Shown here: piece by piece, positions 44,300-53,259 of the stretch
Position numbering within the stretch: the first letter of the stretch is position 1
Layout: every line of letters starts with the position of its first letter
Assembly: GCF_000447205.1 (NCBI RefSeq)
Contig: NZ_AUWY01000078.1
Coordinates: forward strand, 1-53,714
Origin: Sphingobium ummariense RL-3
Lineage (GTDB): Bacteria; Pseudomonadota; Alphaproteobacteria; Sphingomonadales; Sphingomonadaceae
DNA length: 53,714 nt
Reading direction: 5' to 3'
The notes under the pieces: generated by a model
The model's input: only the letters and a program-made list of their open reading frames with translations
What the model was told of the DNA's origin: nothing
The model's database searches: none
Program-made: the position numbers and the translations under genes

Positions 44300-45913
44300 A
44301 TGACGACCACCGGCAAGAAGCGCCTCGAAACCCGTCCCGCCGTGCCCGCCGATGCGCGCGGCATCCAGCGCCTGATCGCCCGCGCCTATCCCGGCATGCC
44401 CAATTATTCGCTGGCCACGATCCGGGGACAGATCAACAATTTCCCCGGCGGCTGTTTCGTCGCCCTCTATGACGGCAAGGTGGTCGGCTATTGCGCCACG
44501 ATGCGCGTCAGCAAGGGCATGGCCTTCGCTCCCCACGACTGGGAGGAGATCACCGCCAACGGTTTCGGCACACGGCACAGCGCAGCGGGCGAATGGCTCT
44601 ATGGCTATGAAATGGCGGTCGATCCCAAGCTGCGGGGCCTGCGCATCGGCCAACGCCTCTATGACGAGCGGAAGGAGTTGGCCGAGGAACTGGACCTGCA
44701 CGGCATCGTCATCGCGGGACGTATGCCGGGCTATGCGCGCGCCAAGCGCCGCGCCGGCAGTCCGCAGGATTATCTGGACAAGGTCATCCAGGGCAAGATG
44801 CGCGACCAGGTCATCAGCTTCCAGCTGAAGAACCAGTTCGAACCCCTTGGCGTCCTTGAAAATTACCTACCGGAGGACAAGCAGTCGGACGGCCATGCCG
44901 CGCACCTGGTCTGGCGCAATCCCTATGTCGATCCCGACGAGGCGCCGGAAATGCGCGTGCCCCGCGGCGTCGAAAGCGTCCGCCTCGCCACCTGCCAGCT
45001 CCAGGCCCGTGCGGTGAAGGATTTCGAGGAGTTCGTCCGCAACATCGAATATTTCGTCGACGTAGCTGCCGATTACCGCTCCGATTTCATCGTCTTCCCG
45101 GAGCTCTTCACCCTCCCCCTGCTCTCCTTCGAGACCAAGAAGCTGACGCCGGTCGAGGCGATCGACAAGCTCACCGGCTACACCCCGCGCCTGACCAAGG
45201 AACTTGGGCGCATGGCGCTCGAATATAATATCAACATCATCGGCGGCTCCCACCCGACCCGCGCGGACGATGGCGACATCCAGAACATCGCCTATGTCGC
45301 GCTGCGCGACGGGTCGATCCACACGCAGGAAAAGATCCACCCGACGCCCAACGAGGCCTTCTGGTGGAACATCAAGGGCGGCGACGCGCTCGACGTGATC
45401 CAGACCGACTGCGGGCCTATCGGCGTCCTTATCTGCTATGACAGCGAATTTCCCGAACTGGCCCGCCGCCTCGTCGACCAGGGCGCGCGCATCATCTTCG
45501 TGCCCTTCTGCACCGACAGCCGCCTTGGCTATATGCGCGTGCGCTATTGCGCGCAGGCCCGCGCAATCGAGAACCAGTGCTATGTCGTGATGTCGGGCAA
45601 TGTCGGCAACCTGCCGAACGTCGACAATATGGACATCCAATATGCACAGAGCGCCATCCTGACGCCCTGCGACCTGCCTTTCGCGCGCGACGGCATCGCC
45701 GCTGAATCGACCGAGAATGTCGAGACGCTGACCATGGCCGATGTGAACCTGGCCGACCTCAGCTGGGCCCGGGCCGAAGGAACAGTCCGCAACCTGCGTG
45801 ATCGGCGCTTCGACCTCTACCATATCGACTGGGACAGCAATCCCGACCATGCCCATGCGCCGAGCGGCGGCCCGGTGCCCGCCGGCGGCCACAACGCACC
45901 CGGCGGCGGCTGA
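44300..45913 (+). CDS. GNAT acetyltransferase-nitrilase fusion protein
   Basis: A 537-residue two-domain protein. Residues about 10-215 form a GNAT N-acetyltransferase domain (YEMAVDPKLRGLRIGQRLYDE is the acetyl-CoA loop). Residues about 235-520 form a carbon-nitrogen hydrolase with the catalytic triad Glu (VFPELFTLP), Lys (TQEKIHPTPNE) and Cys (LICYDSEFPE). This architecture is known in several bacteria, but the substrate is not. It ends in a Gly/Pro/His-rich tail. Start: ATG 44300 is 6 bases after GAGAAG; ATG 44294 and TTG 44273 are alternatives. It is followed by a KTSC protein gene. Confidence 0.9.
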   Translation: MTTTGKKRLETRPAVPADARGIQRLIARAYPGMPNYSLATIRGQINNFPGGCFVALYDGKVVGYCATMRVSKGMAFAPHDWEEITANGFGTRHSAAGEWLYGYEMAVDPKLRGLRIGQRLYDERKELAEELDLHGIVIAGRMPGYARAKRRAGSPQDYLDKVIQGKMRDQVISFQLKNQFEPLGVLENYLPEDKQSDGHAAHLVWRNPYVDPDEAPEMRVPRGVESVRLATCQLQARAVKDFEEFVRNIEYFVDVAADYRSDFIVFPELFTLPLLSFETKKLTPVEAIDKLTGYTPRLTKELGRMALEYNINIIGGSHPTRADDGDIQNIAYVALRDGSIHTQEKIHPTPNEAFWWNIKGGDALDVIQTDCGPIGVLICYDSEFPELARRLVDQGARIIFVPFCTDSRLGYMRVRYCAQARAIENQCYVVMSGNVGNLPNVDNMDIQYAQSAILTPCDLPFARDGIAAESTENVETLTMADVNLADLSWARAEGTVRNLRDRRFDLYHIDWDSNPDHAHAPSGGPVPAGGHNAPGGG

Positions 45914-45947
45914 GGAACCCGCACGCGGCGGGGCGGTTTTCCCCGTC

Positions 45948-46145
45948 ATGCCGTCGACCGTCATCCGCCGCTTCGACTATGACGCACAGACCCGTGCCCT
46001 CGACATCCGGTTCGTGTCGGGAAGGATTTACCGCTATTTCGACGTGCCGGAGACGCTTGCCGACCGAATGCGCGCCGCCTCGTCCAAAGGTGCGTTCTTC
46101 AATGCGGAACTTCGGGACCGCTATCGCTTCGCCCGCCTGCACTGA
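45948..46145 (+). CDS. KTSC-domain small protein
   Basis: A 65-residue protein made of one KTSC domain (YRYFDVPETLADRM, AASSKGAFFNAELRDRYRF). KTSC domains are fused to or near nucleic-acid-related proteins such as lysyl-tRNA synthetases, but their role is unknown. The ATG at 45948 (MPSTVIRRFDYD) is chosen, 34 bases after the fusion protein's stop. The 3' end overlaps the convergent monooxygenase gene by 47 bp. Confidence 0.83.
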   Translation: MPSTVIRRFDYDAQTRALDIRFVSGRIYRYFDVPETLADRMRAASSKGAFFNAELRDRYRFARLH

Positions 46146-47346
46146 CATCGGGGGACCGGATATGCTCGCGCCGGACGCCCAGCCCCACCAGCCGGGCGGG
46201 AATTCCCCGCAGCATAGCATGGCGATCGAGCAGCCTCACGGGCAGCGGCGGCGCGGTCAGCCGCGTATCGGGATCGAGCAGCGCCCCGATGATATTGTCG
46301 TGGATCATCTTCTGCATCCGCTGCACGATCCGCACCGGCAGCATCCGCCTTTTCTGGACCAGCGGCGCCAGGCCGTCCGGATCCTTTCCGGCCGCCATCG
46401 CAGCGGCCAGAATATTGGCGGCCGCCACCGCATCCTGGACCGCGAGGTTGATGCCGACGCCGCCCGCCGGCGACATGGCGTGCGCCGCATCGCCGATCGC
46501 CAGCAGTCCCGGCATGTGCCAGCGCGTCAGCCGGTCGAGCGAGACCGATAGCAGCTTCGCCTGCTCCCAGTCCGTCAGCGCCTCCGCCGCCTTCGAGAGC
46601 GCCGGCACAAGCGTCCCGATCTCGGCGCGAAAGGCGGGCAGTCCACGCGTCCGCACGGCGTCGGCCTCCCCCTTGGCGAAGACATAGGCGCATTGCCAGT
46701 AATCGCCCCGGTCGATCTGCACGAACACGCGCCCGGTCTCGAACACGCCCATCGTCTCGTTGTCGCCGCCCGGGTCCGCCTTGGGCAGGCGGAACCAGAA
46801 CACGTCGATCGGCGCGCCCAGATCCTCCAGCGGCAGCTTCGCCGCTTCGCGCAACACCGACCGCCGTCCATCTGCCGCGATCACGAAATCGGCCGCGGCC
46901 ACCGATCCGTCCGCCAGCCGGACGCCGTCGACCCGGCCTGCGGTATCCCGACGCAGGCCGATCGCCTCCGCCTCCATGCGAAGGGTGAAGGTCGGATAGC
47001 GCGCCGCTTCGCCCGCCACGAAGTCCAGGAACTCCCATTGCGGCATCAGCGCGATGAAACGGCTGTCGACAGGCAGGCGACGGAAATCCGCGATCTCCAT
47101 CCGCTGACCGGCGACACGAGCGGACAGTTTCTCGACCCGGTCATGCGGCCGCTGCAGCAGAGCCTCGCGCAGACCCAGTTCGCGGAACAGCTCCAGCGTG
47201 GAGGGATGAACGGTGTCGCCCCGGAAATCGCGCAGGAAATCGCGATGCTTCTCCAGCACCGTGACGGGCACGCCCGCCCTGGCAAAGAGCAGCCCGGCCA
47301 TCATCCCTGCCGGACCCCCACCAACGATGACGAGGCCTTTGCCCAT
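46099..47346 (-). CDS. FAD-dependent aromatic-ring-hydroxylase-type monooxygenase
   Basis: A 415-residue flavoprotein of the PHBH/UbiH class. The dinucleotide fold IVGGGPAGMMAGLLFARAG is at residues 7-25; the DG-type motif is FVIAADGRRSVLR; the FAD-ribityl motif is GDAAHAMSPAGGVGINLAVQDA. The long frame to 48822 reads over the gst and neighbouring genes, so ATG 47346 (MGKGLVIVGG) is the start. The last 16 residues lie in the overlap with the KTSC gene and have no obvious counterpart. Substrate unknown; UbiH-like is possible but not clear. Confidence 0.87.
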   Translation of the reverse strand: MGKGLVIVGGGPAGMMAGLLFARAGVPVTVLEKHRDFLRDFRGDTVHPSTLELFRELGLREALLQRPHDRVEKLSARVAGQRMEIADFRRLPVDSRFIALMPQWEFLDFVAGEAARYPTFTLRMEAEAIGLRRDTAGRVDGVRLADGSVAAADFVIAADGRRSVLREAAKLPLEDLGAPIDVFWFRLPKADPGGDNETMGVFETGRVFVQIDRGDYWQCAYVFAKGEADAVRTRGLPAFRAEIGTLVPALSKAAEALTDWEQAKLLSVSLDRLTRWHMPGLLAIGDAAHAMSPAGGVGINLAVQDAVAAANILAAAMAAGKDPDGLAPLVQKRRMLPVRIVQRMQKMIHDNIIGALLDPDTRLTAPPLPVRLLDRHAMLRGIPARLVGLGVRREHIRSPDVSAGGRSDSGPEVPH

Positions 47347-47460
47347 GCGCCTTCCTTTCCGGGTCGACCCGCGCCATAGCATCGCTGCATCTCTCCCGCC
47401 ATGGCGCGGCAACGCCGCTCGCTCTCGACTCCCCCCGTCGCGCTCGTCTAGGAAGGCGCC

Positions 47461-48135
47461 ATGATGAAGCTGTTCATTGGCAACAAGGCCTATTCCAGCT
47501 GGTCGCTGCGCGGCTGGCTCGCCTGCAAGCTGTCCGGCCTGCCATTCGAGGAGGTGGTCGTCCCCCTCTATGACGAGGCGTGGGAGAAGCGGCGGGAGGG
47601 AGACGAGTTCGCCCCTTCCTCGGGCAAGGTGCCGATCCTGTGGGACGGCGACGATGTCGTCGTGTGGGACAGCCTGGCCATCGTCGAATATCTGAACGAG
47701 AAGACCGGCGGCGACCTGTTCTGGCCCGCCGATCCGGGCGCGCGCGCCATGGCCCGGTCGATGGCGGCGGAAATGCACAGCAGCTTCGCCGCGCTCCGCC
47801 GCGAGCACAGCATGAACATCCGCCGCATCTACCAGCCGACTCCGCCGTCCGAAGCGGTGGCGCAGGATATCGAGCGCATCATGCAGCTCTGGGCGCAGGC
47901 CCGCGCCCGCTATGGCGGCACCGGTGAATTCCTGTTCAGCGACTTCACGGCCGCGGACGTCATGTTCGCGCCGGTCGTCACTCGCTTCATCACATACCAG
48001 CTGCCGGTCGCCCGCTTTGCCGAAGCCTATATGCGCGCGATCATCGCCCATCCCTGGATGCAAGAGTGGATCGGCGGCGCGCAGGCCGAGGAATGGGTGA
48101 TCGACAAGTTCGAGCTGCCCCCGCAGACGGCCTGA
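47461..48135 (+). CDS. Glutathione S-transferase family protein
   Basis: A 224-residue soluble enzyme. The N-terminal thioredoxin-like domain has LFIGNKAYSSWSLRGWLA (catalytic Ser/Tyr region) and SSGKVPILWDGD and DSLAIVEYL, the glutathione-binding motifs; the C-terminal helical domain has FSDFTAADVMFAPVVTRF. This form resembles the small GstA-like/YfcF clan. ATG 47464 is an alternative start. It is transcribed divergently from the monooxygenase. Confidence 0.88.
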   Translation: MMKLFIGNKAYSSWSLRGWLACKLSGLPFEEVVVPLYDEAWEKRREGDEFAPSSGKVPILWDGDDVVVWDSLAIVEYLNEKTGGDLFWPADPGARAMARSMAAEMHSSFAALRREHSMNIRRIYQPTPPSEAVAQDIERIMQLWAQARARYGGTGEFLFSDFTAADVMFAPVVTRFITYQLPVARFAEAYMRAIIAHPWMQEWIGGAQAEEWVIDKFELPPQTA

Positions 48136-48138
48136 CCG

Positions 48139-48780
48139 ATGAACGACGCGCCGGAAAGTCCGAAGGAAGCCCGCGCGCAGGAAGCGGCCGCGATCCGCCG
48201 CCGCTGGATCACCCTGGGCGAAGTGCTGGCCGTGCTGGCGGTCTTGATCTCGGCGCTGACCCTCTATCTCAACTGGTCGGACAAGCAGGACGAGCGCGCC
48301 GACAAGGCCGCGGAAACCCGCAAAGCCTCCACGCGCGCCGCGATCCTGGTGCTGAACGCGACGCCCGACGGCGACGACAGGCTGCTCCTCAAACCCACCG
48401 CGCCCGACCAGATCGTGCAGAGCCAGATCATCCTCTTCCCCAAGGCGCTGGACCTCTCCCCCGTCGAGACCACGGGCGACCCCCGCATCGAGGCCCGCTG
48501 GTTCGAGGCGGCGCTGAAGCGCGCGCGGGAAAAGGCGAAGCTGCCCGACGACAGCGTGGGAGACGAGCGGCTGCCGGTCGCCATCACCACCCGTTTTGTG
48601 GTGAATGGCGAGCCGCATGACGTGGTGTCGCTTTACGACATCGGTTACGGCATCGCGGGGAAATGGCTGTCCGGCCACCACCTCACCCTGCGCGGCCTGT
48701 CCCTGGTGGGACACGCCAAGGCCGACCAAGCGCAGACCAGGATCGACACGCGGTGGGAAAGGACCTTCGGCGGCCGGTAG
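48139..48780 (+). CDS. Membrane-anchored protein of unknown function
   Basis: A 213-residue protein with a basic, Ala/Arg-rich N terminus, one transmembrane helix (about residues 33-51, VLAVLAVLISALTLYLNWS) and a soluble domain of about 150 residues that I do not recognise. It begins 3 bases after the gst stop, so it may be cotranscribed. An inverted-repeat pair follows. Function unknown. Confidence 0.72.
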   Translation: MNDAPESPKEARAQEAAAIRRRWITLGEVLAVLAVLISALTLYLNWSDKQDERADKAAETRKASTRAAILVLNATPDGDDRLLLKPTAPDQIVQSQIILFPKALDLSPVETTGDPRIEARWFEAALKRAREKAKLPDDSVGDERLPVAITTRFVVNGEPHDVVSLYDIGYGIAGKWLSGHHLTLRGLSLVGHAKADQAQTRIDTRWERTFGGR

Positions 48781-48834
48781 AGGCGCGCCCGGGCGTCGGT
48801 TATGGGTTGGGGGAGCGGACATCGCTCCACCGCC

Positions 48835-48920
48835 GTCATCCCAGCGGAAGCTGGGATCTCTCTTTCATTTTCTTCACATCGCGCCTGAAGAAGTGGGATC
48901 GCAGCTTTCGCTGGGATGAC
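48835..48920. repeat. REPIN-like inverted repeat pair (GTCATCCCAGCG family)
   Basis: Arm 1 (48835-48858, GTCATCCCAGCGGAAGCTGG...) and arm 2 (48897-48920) are inverted copies matching at 22 of 24 positions. Each arm has its own short hairpin (CCCAGCG/CTGGG). The arms are separated by 38 bases. This GTCATCCCAGC sequence is a common style of REP in sphingomonads. It sits between the membrane-anchored unknown and the patatin gene. Confidence 0.78.
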
Positions 48921-48991
48921 GAAGGTGGCCGAAAGCCGACATTCAACCGACCTCCCTCGACAATCGTGCTTCCCTCTGCAAGGCTGAGCCC

Positions 48992-51316
48992 ATGAAGGAG
49001 AGGGAGCTTCGCCTCGCGCTCGTCTGCTATGGCGGGATCAGCCTGGCAGTCTACATGCACGGCATCACCAAGGAGATATGGCATCTGGCCCGTGCCAGTC
49101 GTGCCTTCCATGACGGTGTGACGGCGGGGAAGGGGAGCCGGGGCGTATACCAGCGGCTGCTCGCCGCCATGGAGGAGGCGAGCGGCGTGCGGCTGCGCGT
49201 CATGCCCGACATCATCGCAGGCGCGAGCGCGGGCGGGATCAACGGCATCTTCCTGGCGCAGGCGATCGAGACGGGACAGTCGCTCGAACCGCTGACCGAC
49301 CTGTGGCTCGACTATGCCGATGTCGACGAGCTGCTCGACCCCGACGCCCGCCCGGCCCGTGCCTTCACCAAATTCTGGGCATCCCCCCTGGTCTGGATGG
49401 TGGCGCGGCGGCCGGGCGACGCCATCGAGCAGACGGTCGCGCCCGAGACGCGCGAGGAAGTGCGCCGCAAGCTATCCCGCTTCATCCGCTCGCGATGGTT
49501 CGAGCCGCCCTTTGGCGGGGAGATTTTCTCCGCCATGATCCTGGACGCGTTCGACGCGATGACGGCGGCGGAACGCGGACCGCCGCTGCTACCCGAGGGG
49601 CATCCGCTCGACCTGTTCGTGACCGTCACCGACTTCGAGGGCCATCCCCAGGGCCTGACGCTCAACAGCCCCCCGCAGGTGGTGGAGACCGAGCACCGCC
49701 TGTCGATCGGCTTCCGCGCGCGGGGCCGGGGCGAGCGAATCTTCGCCGACACTGCCGAGCTGGTTTTCGCCGCGCGGGCGACGGCGAGCTTCCCCGGCGC
49801 CTTCCCGCCCTTCACCGTGCGGGAACTGGACCGGGTGCTGAAGCGCCGCCATCGCGCCTGGCCGACGCGCGACGCCTTCCTGGCCCGCATCCTGCCGCGG
49901 CAGGCAGCGCAGGGGACAGCGGAGGACGCGGTGCTGATCGATGGGTCGGTGCTGGCCAACGCGCCCTTCGCCCAGGCGATCGGCGCGCTGCGGAACCGAC
50001 CTTCGCGGCGCGAAGTGGACCGGCGCTTCGTCTATATCGACCCCAAGCCGGGCGCCCATTCGATCCGCCTCAACCGGCGCGGAGAGGTGGAAGAGGCGAA
50101 GGATTCGAAGCTGCCGGGATTCTTCCGCACCATTTTCGGCGCGCTTTCGGACATTCCGCGCGAACAGCCGATCCGCGACAATCTGGAGGCTATAGACCGG
50201 CAGTCCGCGCGCATCCGGCGGATGAGCCGCATCCTGGCCGCGCTGCGGCCGGGGATCGAGACGGAGGTCGAAAGCGCGATCGGCGGCATGCTGTTCCTGG
50301 ACCGGCCGACACCGGCGCGACTATCCAACTGGCGCGCTAAAGCGCAGCAGCGCGCAGCGAATGCGGCAGGCTTCGCCTTTCCCGCCTATGGCCATTTGAA
50401 GCTGTCCGGCATCGTCGAGGATCTGGCCGTCCTGCTGTTCCGCCTGGGCAGCGAGGATGCGCCGATGATGCGGGAAGCCTATCGCAAGGCCATCTGGGCC
50501 GCCGTGCGGGCGGCCGATGCGGACAGGCTGACCGACGATGTCGGAGCGGCATCCGCGCCGGTCGATTTCTTCCGCCGGCATGACCTAGCCTTCCGGCTGC
50601 GGCGGCTGCGCTTCCTCGCGCGGCGGCTGGCCGAGACACTGGAAGTCGAGAGTGGCGCGGACGAGGCGGCAGTGCAGGGGCTGCACGACGCGATCTATGC
50701 GGCGCTGACGCTCTATGCCGAGTGCGAGCCGCTCGATTTCTACGGCGATGCCACGCGGGAGGCGGCCCGCACCGTGCCCACCGATGCCGCCGCCGCCCTG
50801 CAGGCCGTGGCCAACGCCCGCGACCTGCGCAGCCGCGACGAGGCGGCTGACCGCATCCTGGCCGAGGCGCTGGCAGCTCTGCCCAAGGCGCAGCGGCGGA
50901 CGATGCTGCTCGCCTATCTCGGCTTCCCCTTTTACGACATCGCGACCCTGCCGCTGCTGCAGGGCGATGCGATCGACGAATATGACCCGATCAAGGTGGA
51001 TCGCATTTCCCCCGATGACTGTTCCGCGATTCGCAGCGGTGGTGCAGCGGCGACGCTGAAGGGCATAGAATTCAATAATTTCGGCGCGTTCTTCAGTCGG
51101 GTCTATCGCGAAAACGACTATCTGTGGGGACGACTGCACGGGGTGGAGCGGCTTCTGGACATCGTGATTTCCGCCATGCCCGTGGCAAGCCGCCTTTCGC
51201 CCGAGGCCGTAGCGGCCTATAGGCGGAAAGCGTTTCTGGCGGTCCTCGACGAGGAGGAGACGCGGCTGCCCCATGTCGCCGATCTCATCGCCAGTCTGCG
51301 GAAGGAGATCGGGTGA
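48992..51316 (+). CDS. Patatin-like phospholipase with DUF3376-type C-terminal region
   Basis: A 774-residue lipid hydrolase. The catalytic dyad is Ser79 in GASAGGING and Asp317 in LIDGSVLANAP; the oxyanion region is LVCYGGISLAVYMHG. After the patatin domain (about 1-345) there is a long, mostly helical C-terminal region of DUF3376 type. No signal peptide is present. The downstream lipoprotein starts at an overlapping GTGA, so the two are coupled. Substrate and role are unknown; lipid remodelling is likely by family. Confidence 0.88.
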   Translation: MKERELRLALVCYGGISLAVYMHGITKEIWHLARASRAFHDGVTAGKGSRGVYQRLLAAMEEASGVRLRVMPDIIAGASAGGINGIFLAQAIETGQSLEPLTDLWLDYADVDELLDPDARPARAFTKFWASPLVWMVARRPGDAIEQTVAPETREEVRRKLSRFIRSRWFEPPFGGEIFSAMILDAFDAMTAAERGPPLLPEGHPLDLFVTVTDFEGHPQGLTLNSPPQVVETEHRLSIGFRARGRGERIFADTAELVFAARATASFPGAFPPFTVRELDRVLKRRHRAWPTRDAFLARILPRQAAQGTAEDAVLIDGSVLANAPFAQAIGALRNRPSRREVDRRFVYIDPKPGAHSIRLNRRGEVEEAKDSKLPGFFRTIFGALSDIPREQPIRDNLEAIDRQSARIRRMSRILAALRPGIETEVESAIGGMLFLDRPTPARLSNWRAKAQQRAANAAGFAFPAYGHLKLSGIVEDLAVLLFRLGSEDAPMMREAYRKAIWAAVRAADADRLTDDVGAASAPVDFFRRHDLAFRLRRLRFLARRLAETLEVESGADEAAVQGLHDAIYAALTLYAECEPLDFYGDATREAARTVPTDAAAALQAVANARDLRSRDEAADRILAEALAALPKAQRRTMLLAYLGFPFYDIATLPLLQGDAIDEYDPIKVDRISPDDCSAIRSGGAAATLKGIEFNNFGAFFSRVYRENDYLWGRLHGVERLLDIVISAMPVASRLSPEAVAAYRRKAFLAVLDEEETRLPHVADLIASLRKEIG

Positions 51317-51936
51317 GCGTGCGGGAAAGGCTGCTTCCGGTGCTGGTTCTGGCGATGCTCGCCGGCTGTTCGCCGTCGAAAGGCGGGCAGCAGACGGAGA
51401 GAGAGCCGCGCGCCGGGGCGCGCGAGGCGCCGCTGCCGCCCGCAACCGACATCCCCGCCGTGGCGGAAGCACCGGCGCTGAAGCCGCCTCCCCCGGATCC
51501 AAAGCCTGCCACGACGGTCCAGGACCTGCCGCCGACCGATCTGGCGACAGCCACCACCGCGCCCTATCCGCCGCCGGTACTGCAGCAGCCCGCCGAGGGG
51601 GAGAGCGAATCCTATCAGCCCATGGACCTGCCGCCGTCCGACGCCGCGGCCAGCGCCGAAGCCTTTCCCGACGAGGTGACGGCTTTCATGGTGGAGCGCG
51701 ACAGTTGCGACCATTTCCGGGGCGAGGAACCCTATGACGCTGACCGGCGCGCCTATATCGAGGAGAGCATCGCCGAACTGTGCACCGGCACCGATGCGAA
51801 GCTGGCGACGCTGCGCCGCCGCTATGCCGCCAATCCGGCCGTGACACGGGCGCTCAGCGGCTATGAGGAGCGGATCGAGAAACCAAGGGACTCCGGCGCA
51901 TCCTCGCCGCTCTACGCGCCCTTCCTCTCACAATAG
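51313..51936 (+). CDS. Putative proline-rich lipoprotein
   Basis: A 207-residue protein starting at GTG 51313, which overlaps the patatin stop by 4 bases. A signal peptide ends in LAGC (Cys19), a lipobox. A Pro/Ala-rich linker (about 40-115) leads to a C-terminal helical domain (about 115-190) with two Cys (RDSCDHFRG and ELCTGTD) that may form a disulfide. I do not recognise the domain. Its 3' end overlaps the convergent phhB by 9 bases. A membrane-tethered partner of the patatin is possible. Confidence 0.75.
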   Translation: MSVRERLLPVLVLAMLAGCSPSKGGQQTEREPRAGAREAPLPPATDIPAVAEAPALKPPPPDPKPATTVQDLPPTDLATATTAPYPPPVLQQPAEGESESYQPMDLPPSDAAASAEAFPDEVTAFMVERDSCDHFRGEEPYDADRRAYIEESIAELCTGTDAKLATLRRRYAANPAVTRALSGYEERIEKPRDSGASSPLYAPFLSQ

Positions 51937-52215
51937 GGCGTCGATCGCCGCCGCCATGTCCACGTCGCGCTGCGACAGGCCGCCTGCGTCATGGGTGGTC
52001 AGCAGGATGTCCACCCGGTTGTAGACGTTCGACCATTCGGGATGATGATCCGCCTTCTCGGCAAGCAGCGCGACCCGGCTCATGAAGCCGAAGGCGGCAT
52101 TGAAGTCCGTGAAAACAAAGTGCCGGCGGATGCCTTCGGGGCTTTCCACCACGCTCCATTCGGGCAGGGCGGCGAGCGCCGCGGCGCGCGGGGGCCCGTC
52201 CAGTCTGGCAACCAT
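51928..52215 (-). CDS. phhB: Pterin-4-alpha-carbinolamine dehydratase
   Basis: Recycles oxidised tetrahydropterin after phenylalanine hydroxylation. The 95-residue protein has the active-site [20 protein letters not shown] block. phhA is not nearby, so it may serve another pterin enzyme or act as a moonlighting factor. It is divergent from the zincin-like gene across 40 bp. Confidence 0.92.
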   Translation of the reverse strand: MVARLDGPPRAAALAALPEWSVVESPEGIRRHFVFTDFNAAFGFMSRVALLAEKADHHPEWSNVYNRVDILLTTHDAGGLSQRDVDMAAAIDALL

Positions 52216-52255
52216 GTGACTATCCTCCTCTTTTCGTTTCGCCTATGTCGCAGCC

Positions 52256-52663
52256 ATGTCCGACACTGGTCAACCGCCCCGCTTCGCGCCGACGAAGGAA
52301 GAAATAGAGACGCTGGCGCTCGCCGCGCTCAGCCGCCTGCCGGGCCCGTTCCGCGATCATCTGTCCGATGTCGTGCTGTTCGTCGAGGAATTCGCCGATG
52401 CCGACATATTGGCGGAGATGGAAATCGACGATCCCTTCGGCCTCACGGGCCTCTATAGCGGGCGTCCGGTCGGGCAGGAGGCACAGACCGGCGACACGCC
52501 CCCCACCGTCCACCTGTTCCGCCGCCCGCTGCTGGACGAATGGGTGGAGACCGGCGTCGCGCTCGACGCACTGATTACCCACGTCGTAGTGCATGAGATC
52601 GGCCATCATTTCGGCCTATCCGACCTCGACATGCATGTGCTGGAGGACATGGTCGCGCCATGA
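52256..52663 (+). CDS. Minimal zincin-like metallopeptidase
   Basis: A 135-residue protein of the small zincin-like metallopeptidase family (PF06262). The zinc-binding VHEIGHHFG is at about residues 112-120, followed by the acidic DLDMHVLEDM. FREDPFGL-like FGLTGLYSGRP is the family's substrate-side loop. The start ATG 52256 fits the family. ccmA overlaps its end by 4 bases. Natural substrates are unknown. Confidence 0.9.
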   Translation: MSDTGQPPRFAPTKEEIETLALAALSRLPGPFRDHLSDVVLFVEEFADADILAEMEIDDPFGLTGLYSGRPVGQEAQTGDTPPTVHLFRRPLLDEWVETGVALDALITHVVVHEIGHHFGLSDLDMHVLEDMVAP

Positions 52664-53259
52664 GCGGCCCCACCCTGCGGCTGGACGACGTGGCCTGCCT
52701 GCGGGGTGGGCGGATGCTGTTCCGCGGCGTCACGCTGGCGCTGGGACCCGGCGGTAGCGCGCTGCTGACCGGCCCCAACGGCGTCGGCAAGTCGAGCCTG
52801 CTGCGCATCTGCGCCGGGCTGCTGCCCGCCTTCGCCGGCACCGTGGCGCGCGAGGGCGGCGTGGCGCTGGCGGACGAGCGGTTGGCACTCGACATGGAGC
52901 GGCCTCTGGGACAGGCGCTCGGTTTCTGGGCCAAGCTCGACCGCGTCGGAGACGTCGCACTGGAGCGGGCGATGGACGCCATGGCGCTGCGCGGCCTAGC
53001 GGCGGTGCCCATACGGATGCTTTCCACCGGCCAGCGCAAACGGGCGATGCTGGCCCGGGTAATCGCGAGCGGTGCCGAGATCTGGCTGCTCGACGAACCG
53101 GGCAACGGCCTGGACGACGCATCGCTGGCGCTGCTGGGCGAAGCGGTCGCCGCGCATCTGGCGAGCGGCGGGATCTTGCTGGCCGCATCACACCAGCCGC
53201 TGCCCCTGCCTGCCCCCGTCCTGCTCAACCTGTCCGGCCATGTCGAGGCCCACGCATGA
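52660..53259 (+). CDS. ccmA: Haem ABC exporter ATP-binding protein CcmA
   Basis: ATPase of the CcmABCD complex that releases holo-CcmE during cytochrome c maturation. The 199-residue protein has Walker A TGPNGVGKSS, a short signature LSTGQRKR, and Walker B IWLLDEPGNGLD. ATGA overlaps tie it to the upstream peptidase gene and to ccmB downstream. Confidence 0.94.
   Translation: MSGPTLRLDDVACLRGGRMLFRGVTLALGPGGSALLTGPNGVGKSSLLRICAGLLPAFAGTVAREGGVALADERLALDMERPLGQALGFWAKLDRVGDVALERAMDAMALRGLAAVPIRMLSTGQRKRAMLARVIASGAEIWLLDEPGNGLDDASLALLGEAVAAHLASGGILLAASHQPLPLPAPVLLNLSGHVEAHA

Noticed and set aside
47347..48822. Extension of the monooxygenase frame to 907 residues
   Set aside because: The extension runs antisense to gst and its neighbour and lacks any motif; the flavin fold starts right after ATG 47346.
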